DNA from: Lasiosphaeria ovina
Taxonomy: Eukaryota > Ascomycota > Sordariomycetes > Sordariales > Lasiosphaeriaceae
Assembly (NCBI GenBank): GCA_033439765.1
Contig: JAULSN010000002.1
Span: forward strand, 3,782,001 to 3,846,000
Direction: 5' to 3'
DNA length: 64,000 nt
Shown one piece after another: positions 1-10,200 of this stretch. The translations under genes and the position numbers were made by a program. The notes below the pieces were generated by a model that saw only the letters and a program-made list of their open reading frames with translations, ran no database searches and was not told the origin of the DNA. Every line of letters begins with the position of its first letter. The first letter of the stretch is position 1.

Positions 1-153
1 TCGGCAACGACGCGGTCTAGGATCTTGATTAGGCGACGGTGGCTCAAAAGGTTGGAATGGTGCGGGGACTCGGAACTTACCAACTTCGATGTGCGACCCA
101 TCGTTGCTCGCTAATGTCACCTTCTGGGAGGCCTTGCCCTTGCTGTCCGACAT
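1..153 (-). CDS. SKP1: SKP1, SCF ubiquitin ligase adaptor (5' part, cut by window edge)
   Basis: Two coding exons are visible: 153-81 and 16-1, separated by a 64-nt intron (80-17) with donor GTAAGT and acceptor CTAG. The joined start reads MSDSKGKASQKVTLASNDGS, then HIEVDRVVAE. This is the N-terminal strand of the Skp1 BTB/POZ fold; fungal SKP1/sconC proteins share the V-T-L-x-S-N-D-G and RVVAER motifs. Skp1 links F-box proteins to cullin-1 in SCF ligases in nucleus and cytoplasm. Only about 29 codons lie in the window, so the cullin and F-box binding helices are not seen. The assignment rests on a short but characteristic segment. Confidence 0.8.
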   Translation of the reverse strand, partial: MSDSKGKASQKVTLASNDGSHIEVGKFRVPAPFQPFEPPSPNQDPRPRRCR

Positions 154-1640
154 GTTTGCTGAGGGAAGATAAAATTGAGAAGGATTTCGAATGCAGTGAG
201 CGATGCAGCTAAACGGTGTCGGGAAACTTGATGTCAGAAGTATGTTCGGCGATGGTGAATGGTGGTGTCGTGGGGTAAAAGGTGAGAAGGGGAGAGGGGG
301 AGAGGGGAGAAAGAGTACCAAATAAATACCTTTCGGAGAAAGAGACGAAGCGCGTGAAAGATTAAAGCTGGAGGTCCTGGAAACTTTGGATGTGTGTCCT
401 GCTGCTGCGTTAACTTTGACTCCTTAGCGATCGAGAGCAAACGAAGTCCGACAGGCAGGTGGCGGTTGCCTTCCCCAGGTGGAGACGAACAGCGCAAGGA
501 CGCACGGACCATGCCCGTCACTTTGCCTTGACCAGTGGGCTTTTGTGGGGTTGGGGATTGATGCCTGGGCCAATGCTGATTGCCTGATGTTCAAGCGCCA
601 GCAGTAGATGATGCGGAAAGTGCAGCTCACAAGGACGCGTCAAACGGAATGTCGCAATATCGTCTCCTATGTCTGCTGGGTGCCGATTGATGGGGATGTG
701 CAAACAAAGTTTCCGTGTGGTTGTGTAGCTTTGATAGAGAGAGCAGGAATTCTAGGATGTGTTGGTTGAGGTCAAAAAGGTATTTATATCGATCAACCTG
801 TGCGCCAACGGCCAAAGTTTGGAACTTGGTAAAACCTGGCGCTTCCTATTGTTCGCCTGGCGGCAGGACCCTTGATCGCCGCAATTCAATTGCTCTGCTA
901 TTGTTTGCTCTATTGTCCTCAACCAAACGCCTTACATTCACGTGAGGTCAAGCCAGCACGCAACCATCCAGCTTCACTTCAGATATTTCAGTCCAAACCT
1001 CAACAATTGTTAGCGTAGTACTTTGAAGGAATAAGGATTACCTAGGTTCCTTTCCGGAAATTCAAGAGGGTCAGAGGTACCTAGGTAGCCTTTAGGATTT
1101 TATTCTAGAGGCTCGAATAACTACCACCTCACTTAGAACATCTTTAAGACGAACCGTAAGGTAATGAGTGCCTTTCGCATCTTGAAAAGTCCCGCACTAA
1201 TAAACATCCGGGAATGGACTGTCGAGAGACCAACTCGAGCCTGAGGTGGGAATGTCGGGGGGCTAAGATTCCGAGCGATCACTTTTTCAGGCATATGGCC
1301 CTGAGGCATGGAGGGCGTGCAGCTGCATGAGTCAACTGGGCAGCCGGGTTTTAGCGCGTACAGCATCCCTGTAACTTTGCAAGGTTCAGGTTGTAAACAC
1401 GGTCGTTGCACGATCTCTTGTTATCCATGTGGTCTGCTTTCCAGAGTTCCCGAGATTTGATCACTCCGTCGTCTTCCCCGTTCCTTCGGTTCTTGCCCTG
1501 TGTGCACTTATTTTCGACCATGTAATTGTTGCCTTCATTCCCTCCTTCGATTCACCTTCGGTAATGCGCTCGTTTCTATCACGCGCGCCTCAACAGATGT
1601 CCGAGTTGCGAACGGCTGCTGCCGCAACCTTTCGATAATT
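154..1640. other. Divergent intergenic region between SKP1 and SMP3
   Basis: About 1.5 kb shared by two divergent genes. It holds a degenerate copy of the window's MITE family (992-1219). Short ORFs here are low-quality and overlap in several frames; no further gene is supported. Confidence 0.6.
992..1219 (-). mobile_element. Degenerate MITE copy 1 (family of four in window)
   Basis: The + strand starts TCCAAACCTCAACAATTGTT and continues AGCGTAGTACTTTGAAGG, matching the right end (reverse complement) of the better copies at 31.7 and 49.7 kb. The other end, near 1193-1219, contains CTAATAAACATCCGGGAATG, matching the other terminal repeat. Several differences are G-to-A or C-to-T (GGCGTGG became AGCGTAG). 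There is no coding capacity. This is the most diverged of the four copies. Confidence 0.6.
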
Positions 1641-3544
1641 ATGTGGCGGAGAGCCTATCTTTTCTTGGTTCTTGTCCGGCTATGGTTTGCGCTTTCGCCA
1701 AGCTATCTACACCCTGATGAGAACTTCCAGGGGCCGGAGGTTATTGCGGGTACGTGACGTCTGTCGTGACTCCTTTTCGGGGGAGGCATCTTGTGTCCTT
1801 ATCCTTGTCGAAAAAGGCCTTGGCTTGACGTTGGGCGACTGGGGAAGGGCGACGGTTTGGAGGGCAGTTGAGGACGGATCTGAGGACGGCTTGAGGGTGG
1901 CTCTGATACTATAGCCTCTATTTCTGGACGCGCGATTTATATCTCTCTAGACAAGATACTAACGTGGTCTAATTCCAGGACAAATATTTAGTTATCCCGT
2001 CCGACTTACCTGGGAGTTCACTACCGACCATCCGATCAGAAGCGTTTTCCCACTATGGCCCGTATACGGTCTACCGATGCTTCTGCTGAGGTGGTTATGG
2101 ATAGGGAACGGCAACGACGGCGAAATCCCACCTATCGCGGTGTTCTGGACCTTGCGGGTGCTCATGTTCATCATCAGCTTTGTCCTTGAGGACTGGGCTA
2201 TCCACGAGCTGGTGCAGTCCCCCCGGCATCGACGCGTCGCGGTTCTCCTTGTCGCTTCTTCCTATGTCACTTGGACGTACCAAACACACACATTCTCAAA
2301 CTCGGTGGAAACCCTGGTCGTCGCGTGGTGTTTGGTGCTTATCGAGCGCATAGTTGCAAGCCCTGTAGGTGGTCTCAATCAACCTTCCATGGACAAACGC
2401 TGACGCGCTCAAACATAGAACCAGGGCTCAGTTCTTGCATCGATAGTTCTCGGCATAGTCGCTGTGTTTGGCGTGTTTAATCGAATTACTTTTCCAGCTT
2501 TCCTTCTGATACCCGGCATTCGACTATTGCCCTACTATTGGAAGAAGTAAGATCTGATCTTGACCTCGCTGCGATGTACGAATGCTAACGGATGGTGCTA
2601 GTACCTTGTCTTTCGCCGTAGTTGTAGCGGCAGGACTGTGTACAACCGTGATTGCCATTGCACTTGACACGGCCTTTTACACACCTCACTCGATCTCGTG
2701 GTCAGATCTTATACGGAACCCCGTTCTCACGCCTCTGAATAATCTCCTATACAACATCTCGCCGGACAACCTGGCTCAACATGGTCTACATCCGTGGTAC
2801 CAGCACTTGCTGGTAAATCTTCCACAGCTTATCGGGCCTGCGGCTGTGCTTCTTTTCATCCGGCCGCATCTCTCCCTACGGCTTTATTCGGCCATATCGG
2901 GGATATCTGTCCTCTCTATATTCCATCACCAGGAAGCGAGGTTCATGCTTCCGACTATCCCCCTAATTCTGTCCTCTGTGCGGCTACCAAAAAGCGAGTC
3001 GGCCCTGCGAATCTGGACAATATCCTGGATAATCTTCAACCTTTTTTTTGGGACCTTGATGGGCGTTTATCATCAAGGAGGCATCGTGCCAGCCCAAGTA
3101 TTTATGAGCAAGCAACCAGACGCCACTCAGTCCGTTTGGTGGAAGACGTACATGCCGCCGATATGGCTACTGAATGGCAAAAACGAAGGACTTCGCACAC
3201 GCGACCTCATGGGTGTAGCCGGCGAGAAGCTGTTTGAGGAGCTCGAGCAACTTGCGACGTGCGATACTCCTGCAGACAGGAGGAGCATGGAGTACCTGAA
3301 GGAGAAAAATGGGACGTATCTCATTGCCCCAGTTTCGGCAACGTGGCTGGACCCATATCTACCAAACAAGGGCCTGGAAGGGCTGAGGTTCCGCGAAGTG
3401 TGGCGGCACCAGCAACATTTAAACTTGGATGATCTAGACTTTGCAGAGGATGGCGTTTGGAATACCCTGGGTCGAGTTATTGGGAGGAGGGGTCTTGCTA
3501 TTTGGAGAGTCACGAAGAGCTGCCCTCGCAAGGGGAGATCTTAG
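1641..3544 (+). CDS. SMP3: GPI mannosyltransferase 4 (SMP3/PIGZ family, GT22)
   Basis: Multi-span ER membrane enzyme that adds the fourth, side-chain alpha-1,2-mannose to the GPI anchor precursor from dolichol-P-mannose. Four exons were joined: 1641-1749, 1979-2364, 2425-2546 and 2602-3544, giving 519 aa. Intron 2 is only 60 nt (GTAGGT...CCAG) and removes two in-frame stops; intron 3 has a GCTAAC branch point. The N-terminal [10 protein letters not shown] (about residues 24-33) carries the luminal acidic loop typical of family GT22, and [10 protein letters not shown] matches the second conserved GT22 motif. Many hydrophobic segments follow. ATG 1641 directly precedes the first membrane segment. 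PIG-B/GPI10 is the nearest alternative; overall length and motif context favour SMP3. Confidence 0.85.
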
Positions 3545-3865
3545 GGGCTGTATCCGTAATCAACAATTGTGTAGTGCAATAACGAGAGGTGATTTCGAAT
3601 CATTGCATCACCATGACTGTTTTACATGCCGAACCATGTTTGGAGTCTGATGACGGCGTTTGCCCAGACCAGACACAGGCGCCTGTCATGTGCGCCAAGA
3701 ACGGACAAGGATGCTCATTCATCCATGGCAGCCGACCCACTATAATTCAGCGTCGATTTCAGCGACTGACAACCTCTCTGGCGACGGCTCTATCAAGGGC
3801 AAGCTGGCGCGTCCCTGACCCCGTAGACAAATCCCCGCGACGACGACAAGCTAAATTACGCAATC
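3545..3865. other. Intergenic spacer SMP3-PET100
   Basis: 321 bases between two genes on the same strand. Nothing specific is seen beyond expected 3' UTR and promoter sequence. Confidence 0.5.
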
Positions 3866-4188
3866 ATGGGCGGGATAAATCTCGAGGTTTTCAAGGTAGG
3901 CTGGCATCCTGCGACCCAGTGATACGCTCTTCTTAGCCTGACGCCTCCCAGTTCGGCATGTACCTGCTGTTTCCAATTGGGACCATGTACTACTTTGGCA
4001 CCAATCTCGACAGTCGCTTTGTCGTGCCGGATTTCTGGCCGAAGCCCGAGAACGCAAATAAAGTGCCTACAGACCGGGAAGAGATCCGCGAGGAGCTCGA
4101 GAGATTACGAGCGAGGAGACTATACCTCCACGAGAAGAGAATGGCCGCCAAGTCGAACAATGGGCAGGAACAGCAAAACGACTCTTGA
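3866..4188 (+). CDS. PET100: PET100, cytochrome c oxidase assembly chaperone
   Basis: Small mitochondrial inner-membrane protein needed for assembly of complex IV. Two exons: 3866-3895 (MGGINLEVFK) and 3952-4188, separated by a 56-nt intron (GTAGGC...CCCAG), giving 88 aa. The joined start MGGINLEVFKFGMYLLFPIG is typical of Pet100: a short lead-in followed by one membrane segment (YLLFPIGTMYYFG). A charged helix rich in Arg and Glu follows (EEIREELERLRARRLYLHEK). Length agrees with the family (roughly 80-115 aa). It is tail-to-tail with the TACO1 gene, another mitochondrial factor linked to complex IV, with 183 bases between stops. Confidence 0.85.
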
Positions 4189-4371
4189 GCGCTCGGCGCA
4201 ACGAAGCTATTGCCAACCGGGGGGGAAGGCGATCATGGGCTGGTCTCTATGGTAATGGGACTAGAGCAGACGGGGCGATTAGGATCGGAAATTCGGGCGT
4301 TACGGAACCCTTTGCGCGAACCAGATCATTTCTCGGATTCTGCTGTACATTTTACATGTGCGATTATGTGT

Positions 4372-5301
4372 CTATACATCCAAATTCTCAACTATCCTTG
4401 CCCACTCCTCGTCGTTCATGTCTCCTTTTGCGACATTCGAGTATATGGACTGCACGTCTGAATATTGACGGATGGCGACGAGCAAGTCTATGAAGTTTGT
4501 TGACTCCTCCGACGAGTCTAGCTTGGATCTTGTGTCGTCGTTCGCAGACCATATGATCTCCGAGCTGAGGACGCCGAGGCCGAATTTCTCCCCTATCCGG
4601 CGACAAACCTGGGTCGTCTGCATGGGCTGAGTCCAGATAACGATGTTCCCATCTTCGTTGGCTTCGAGATCCTCGGCTCCCGCTTCTATCGCCTCGTCCA
4701 TGACGTCGTCTACGTCCAACCCGGTATCGCCCTTCTCGAACACAACCCGGCCCAGTCTTGTGAAGAAGAATCTGGAAGCGCTCGACGCCCCCCCGGCACG
4801 CTTGACCATGTTGTTCACATCCTGCAAGACCCGGCCCTTGCTTTCTGTCTCGCAGTCGACAATGACTGCGATAGCGGGAGGTATTATGTACTCGCACGTC
4901 ACCGGCTCGAGCATGTTGCCACCGGATGACCTGCCCTGTCCGCGGGCAATAGCGTTTTCTATTACCAACTTTGGTACGCCGGCTTTCTTGGCTGCTGCTA
5001 CTGCCGTTGCCAGTTGAGGGTTGTCCGAAAGATTCGCGCCGTAGACTAGCCAGGCGCATGAGTCTCAGGAGCTGGGTGGAGAGATGGACGACGCACGCTT
5101 TGAGTAGACGGAAATAGTTTGGGTGAATTGGGTGCGGACAACCGTCTTCTTAGCATCGTTAGCAGCCTTTCCATGTCGGATCTTGGACCACTTGTTATGT
5201 CCACTTTCCAGAAGGGGGGTCGAGGAGAAGGAACGGCGATATGGGGCGCAAAGTCGTGTGTTGACGAGTCGCAATGGGAGCGACAGACGCAGGTTTGACA
5301 T
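4372..5301 (-). CDS. TACO1/YebC-family mitochondrial translation factor
   Basis: YebC/PmpR-family protein; the mitochondrial members (human TACO1, yeast Dpc29) act on mitochondrial translation, in humans for COX1. Two exons: 5301-5097 and 5045-4372, with a 51-nt intron (GTGCGT...CTAG), giving 292 aa. A basic, Ser-rich N-terminus resembling a mitochondrial presequence precedes SGHNKWSKIRHGKAANDAKK, the family signature (SGHxKWxxIkhxKAAxDAkr). AAAKKAGVPK and IENAIARGQG follow the splice, then the acidic C-terminal domain (FEKGDTGLDVDDVMDEAIEA). The frame is open upstream but has no ATG above 5301, so this start is preferred. A Mutator relic begins about 80 bases upstream of the start. Confidence 0.88.
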
Positions 5302-5387
5302 TGTCCACACAATGCGGGGCCGAGTCCCTGAACCTGAAGGTTGCGAGAAAAAGAAATCACGAGATCCTAGTTCACATAACAAATAAA

Positions 5388-5419
5388 GAGCGAGTCTCCT
5401 GCGACTGTTAAAACGTCCC
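5388..5419 (+). repeat. Left terminal inverted repeat of the MULE relic
   Basis: 32 bp beginning GAGCGAGTCTCCTGCGACTG and ending AAAACGTCCC. It is a perfect reverse-complement match to 6823-6854. Confidence 0.92.
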
Positions 5420-6033
5420 GGCTACTGGAGGTAATCGGCGCCCAAGCGTTACAGCTCACCGCCCAGGAAAATACCACATTTTACAGCCAGAATTACCGCA
5501 TTCGCTGGCAACGAAATTATACCGCAATTGCACCTTGCCGCCGTCGCCAACGTCAACATACTTCTAAATACGGTAATTGAAGCTCAAGACCGTAGATTCG
5601 CTTAAATCGTTCAAATCTACAATAAAAAGCGAAGCTGACTTCGTTGATTCTGATTACGTAACATGGCCAAAAATGCAATAAAAAACTGCAGGCCTGCTCA
5701 CAACTAACAGCCTTACGATCCATGCCTTCCAATGCCCGGGCAGTCAGTTGCGGGACCCTTCCACTTCGTATAGGCCGTACAACACAACCCTCAGCCACTG
5801 CAGAGGCTGCAGGGCCACGTGATGTTGTGCCGCCCCGGCTAACACGCTGCGTGCCTTGGTGTTGAGTACTGCTTGTTGCCCGGCCAGCCCGGCTCCCTGA
5901 GCCCCGGTTACTATGGTGAGCTGGGTCAAGGTTGTTGACGGTACGGCGAGGAGGCTGCGCAGGCGCCTGGCTGAGCTCGTCGTCGTCGTCGTCGTCGTCG
6001 TCGACGTCAACGTCAACATCGTCGTCGTCATCG

Positions 6034-6690
6034 TCAAGGGTAACACCTCCCACTGTGAGGAGCTCGTCGAATGGAAGGCATGAGCCCGGACTGCCTGTCC
6101 GGCTGAGTAGTCGGGACCCGCGGAGCGTTCGGCTCGGCTGCAAAGGCAGTAGTGTTGCGCGGCCTGCCCCGAAGGTGTTGAACTCTGTCAAAGTCCTGGT
6201 AACGCAGGTACTCGTCTTCATCAAGTAATGACCCTTCCAGGTACTAATATGGATAGAAATCAACCTTCTGAAGCTTCAGAGTACCTGCCTTGTGACGTTC
6301 GAGAAGCTCGTGAGAGCAAGGAATGCCATACTGCGCCCGGAAACTACCGGTGCAAGGCTCGAGGGGTCTCGGGCGGGCTTTCAGTGCCGGTTGCATCTTT
6401 TGGTACTGTTAAACAACACGGTTGAGGGCTTCATAACACCCGTTGTAAGGAGCCTCGCCTAGCCACTGCTTTCCTAGGTAATCGTAGCGAATGCGGTTCT
6501 GTTGATTGCGAGTCTCCTCATCAAAGGTTTCCTTCATGCCCTCAACCATGTTGAAGCTCTGTTGTACAGTCTGATCAACTAAACTGTTGCCGGTAACAAC
6601 ATGTGACTTGAAAAGCCTATTGACTGACTCAACTAGCGATATGGATCGTTGGCCAAAGTTCTCTACCTTATTGGTGTAACAAGTTGCCCA
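6034..6690 (-). pseudogene. MULE transposase C-terminal fragment with two in-frame stops
   Basis: Reading from 6690 downwards gives one continuous frame of about 218 codons to TGA at 6036-6034, interrupted by TAA (6411-6409) and TAG (6246-6244). It begins WATCYTNKVENFGQRS, followed by LVESVNRLFK, the segment in which fungal MULE transposases carry an HFG...ES/H...K pattern. Further on, FRAQYGIPCSHELLERHKAG matches the C-terminal SWIM-like zinc-binding region (PC-x-H), and a GRPR tail follows. The stops are explained by CAA-to-TAA and TGG-to-TAG, both of RIP type. Just upstream, LLQPPKNIVK in a neighbouring frame probably continues the relic across a one-base indel. Confidence 0.72.
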
Positions 6691-6822
6691 CTAACTTGAC
6701 GATGTTCTTCGGTGGTTGTAGGAGGTCAGTTACGCTGGAAAGGTAAGGGCCGGGTTGCGTTGTGGTAAAAAGTGGTAAATTACTGGCAGAATCTTGGATG
6801 TACTTGCGGGCGGGGGTATCTG

Positions 6823-6854
6823 GGGACGTTTTAACAGTCGCAGGAGACTCGCTC
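6823..6854 (-). repeat. Right terminal inverted repeat of the MULE relic
   Basis: 32 bp beginning GGGACGTTTTAACAGTCGCA and ending GAGACTCGCTC. It is a perfect reverse complement of 5388-5419. The 8 bases outside it (6855-6862) resemble 5380-5387. Confidence 0.92.
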
Positions 6855-6862
6855 CAAATTAA

Positions 6863-7217
6863 AATAGAAAAACAAGTCCCCGGCTGCGGCGGCTGGGGGT
6901 TCGCTGTGCTACGTTTTGAACCGAAGCTCGACAAACTTTAGCGCTCCAACTTGGTAGGGAGCTCCAAAAAGTGCGGGAACGGCTACAGGCGGCAGGCCCC
7001 CCTATTGACGTGCGAGAGGGCGCTGCTATTGGCCATCCGCAGAGGCCCCGCCACTAACGACACTTTGGAATACCTTACAGGTTGCAGTTACACCCGCGGC
7101 GTACCTTATTAGTTAGCCCCTGCCGTCGTCTGGGATTCCCAAGAAGCCAGCAACAGCCGACAAGCAGGAAAATTCGAACCCACCCAAGAATCCTGCGCCA
7201 GCAAGACCGGCTCCCGA
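6863..7217. other. 5' region of LAA1
   Basis: 355 bases between the outer target-site copy and the LAA1 start. No gene or clear motif is seen. Confidence 0.5.
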
Positions 7218-10200
7218 ATGGCGTCGACAATATCGACTACAGATGAGTTGAGCGACGTGAATGGCGAGCGCCACGCGCGGATTCCAGCTGCGGCAACCAG
7301 CTCGAACCCAGAGCTCGACCTGTCCAAGCTACAGGGCCTCCCAGCAGACCAGCAAGAGCTCTTCCTCTTAACCTTCGTCTCGACACTCGGCAAACATGTC
7401 CTGGCACTGGCTGCCGACGACTGCACGTCACAGCAGTTCTACCTAAAGAAGGAGATATTCAAGATCCTGGGGCTCGCCGCCCCCCCCCCGACCCGAGCTA
7501 TACGCAACACGCTGGGCAAATGCCTCGCGCACATCTTTGCCAAGGGCGATAGGAAGCTGTTATTCGAAACAATAAATGAGCTGGTGGCTATCGTTGGCGG
7601 TGGGAAATCCAAGAACGATGCGGAAAACAGGACCAGGCACGCAGCTGTGTCCTGCTTGGGCGACGTCTATGGCTCGGCCGGTGATAGCGCCATAGGCCTG
7701 CACCAGCTGGCCTGCTCGGCGCTCTTGAAGCTCCTCAAGGCGTCCTCGAGCAATGCTGGGTTGCGTGCCGCCGTCTTCACTGCGTTGGGCAAGATTGCGG
7801 CAATGATTGGGCCGAGCTTGGACGAGAACATTGCCCGCGATGTCTGGAAGCAGGGCAGAAGCTACGCCTCTAGTGACAAGGGGTCGCTCGTCGTTATCTC
7901 TGCGTGCCGCTGCTTGCAGCTCCTCCTCCAGTCTACCCCTTACTTCAGTAACTCGTCCGATTTCGATAGCCTCCGCTCAACCATGTTCAAGACCTTCGAC
8001 TCGTCCTCGTCCTCGTCCTCGGCTCGCTCAGCCGCTGCGGACTGCTTGGCCGAGGGTCTCGCCAAGGGCTACTCTGAATCAGCTGTTGGTGATGCCCCTT
8101 TGCCTCTTATGAAAAGGTCAAAGTCCAGGGTGGTGAAGCGGCAGTCGATGCAGCCGGGTGCGCTCCAGGATGACGACGACATGCCAGCCCGGCCAGAGAG
8201 CCCTGCGCCAAATAAGAAGTCGCAGGTCTTAGCCCTTTCGCTGGCGGACATGCTCAAGACCCTGACTTCGCAGTACGTCCGCATCTCTACCAGCAATAGG
8301 GCCCGGGCGGCACTTGCTATTTGTTACGGCAACATGTTGCAGAAACTCGGCGAGAAAACGGTAGAGGCCAACTATCTTCGCATTGTGGAGAACCTCACAT
8401 TGGAGGTTCTGGGTCATGGAAATATTGCCAACAACCGCTACCGGCTACTAATATCTCGGCGCATGGTGGACATCATCATCCAGGACGTTATCGGAAAGAG
8501 AATTTTGGGAGAATCCGGACAAACCACGGCTGCCAAGGCCCTCGTCAATGAGGTTCTCAAGAACTACCCGCAAACGCTCAAGGAGAAACCCGAACCTACC
8601 AAGCAGACCTTGATCGCTTCGCTGGGTGCCCTCGCATCGCTGATCAGCAGTCTTGGCTCGGCAGCGAACAACTTTGCCGAAGCATGCCGTGACGGGCTCC
8701 TACATGTGCTTCAGCACCCGAGCTACACTGTTCAGGTTTATGCCTCGTCCTGCTTGAAATCGTTCGTGCTCGCATGCCCGCAGCAGCTACTCCCATGTCT
8801 CTCGGTGTGCATGAACAGCCTCAGCAGAGAGCTTGGGCAGCTTGGCACCGGGCGGAACTCTCCTCGCAGGTGCATCGGGTTTGCTCATGGCCTTGCCGCC
8901 GGCCTCAGCGCAAGCCCGCTGCGTCCTCTGTATGGCTCGGTGGACATCAACAGCCGCGTGCTTACCATGTCAACGAATCTCCTAAAGTCCAGCGGAAGCT
9001 CAGAGCTACGGGCTGCGAGCACTCAGATCCAAGTGGCATGGACCCTGATTGGTGGCTTAATGTCGCTCGGACCAAACTTCGTCAAGATCCATCTGTCGCA
9101 GCTGCTCTTGCTGTGGAAGAACGCCTTGCCAAAGGTCTTGTCAAAGGACAGTTCCGTACACAGGAATTACCTAAATGCCTCTTTTCTCACCCACGTCCGG
9201 GAGTGCGCGCTCAGCTCCATCTTGGCCTTCCTCGAGTTTAATAGCCGTCTTCTGACCGTTGACGTGTCCAAGAGGATAGCCACAATGCTGCAAAGCACAA
9301 CCGCGTTTCTCAAGACTCTTCCTTCCAAAAAGACAGCAGACGACATGAGCGAGAGACTGGCACCATCCTTACAGCTCCATGACTTGGAGATCATGGTTCA
9401 GCGGAGGGTGCTTCAGTGCTACACGAAGCTTGTGAACATCAGCCCTGCTGGCGGTACTGAGACACTGCTCCAATCTAACCTGCTCACGCTGGCCATCTCG
9501 CTCTTTGCGGACCCGGAGAATTACACGCCAAGCTCCCTCAGCGCCTCGATAGCGAATACCGCAGGAACATTCGAGACAATCTGGGACGTCGGTGATAATT
9601 CGGGGTTTGGCGTGACTAGTCTTGTGCGAGGCTTTAGCATCAGACCGCTCCCCGGGCAGCATGAAGCCTCCATGGACAGCCCACCGTCTGAGCAAGAACC
9701 AGAAGAGTGCATCGAAAGACTCCTCCTCTCCCCCGTGTGCGGGACGCTCGAACATGACGCCTCCCTCCTTTATATTGGCAAGCATAACAGCCGCGGTCTT
9801 CCCGATCCTGCTGCGACAGAGGTGGTAAATATGGCGATCCAGCTTTTTGCCTTCGTGTTTCCTCTCAATCCCGCAAAAGTGCAAGAAAGCGTTCTAGAAC
9901 AGGTGACAACGTTTGTCTCGGCCGGGTCGCTGCAGCGCGATCCTGGCCGCAAAGCGGCTACCAAAGTGAATGTGGCCACTGCCATTCTGTCCACCCTTCG
10001 GGTGGCAGTCAAGGAAACCAAATCGCCTCCTGGCGATATTACCAACATGGCGGTTGAAAAACTCATACAGGAGCTTCTCCGGCGCTACGTGTTGGACCCA
10101 GACCAGTATGTCCGCAGCATCGCATATGAGGCGGTAGCGCGGCTATGTAGCACCTGCGGCAACGCCTTTACGAACCAAGAGATCAAATTTCTTATTGATA

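Larger units (their letters stand above)
5388..6854 (-). mobile_element. Decayed, internally deleted Mutator-like (MULE) DNA transposon
   Basis: A 1467-bp unit bounded by perfect 32-bp terminal inverted repeats (5388-5419 and 6823-6854). It is flanked by 8-bp direct repeats, caaataaa and caaattaa, differing at one base, as expected of an old target-site duplication. The interior carries the C-terminal part of a MULE-type transposase on the minus strand with two nonsense codons. The 5' transposase half with the catalytic core is missing. hAT elements also make 8-bp duplications, but the coding relic points to MULE. It sits in the divergent promoter between the TACO1-family gene and LAA1. Confidence 0.8.

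Noticed and set aside
5553..6263. Minus-strand 236-codon ORF with an Asp run
   Set aside because: Lies inside the MULE relic in a frame other than the transposase; the Asp run comes from a GAC/GTC microsatellite.
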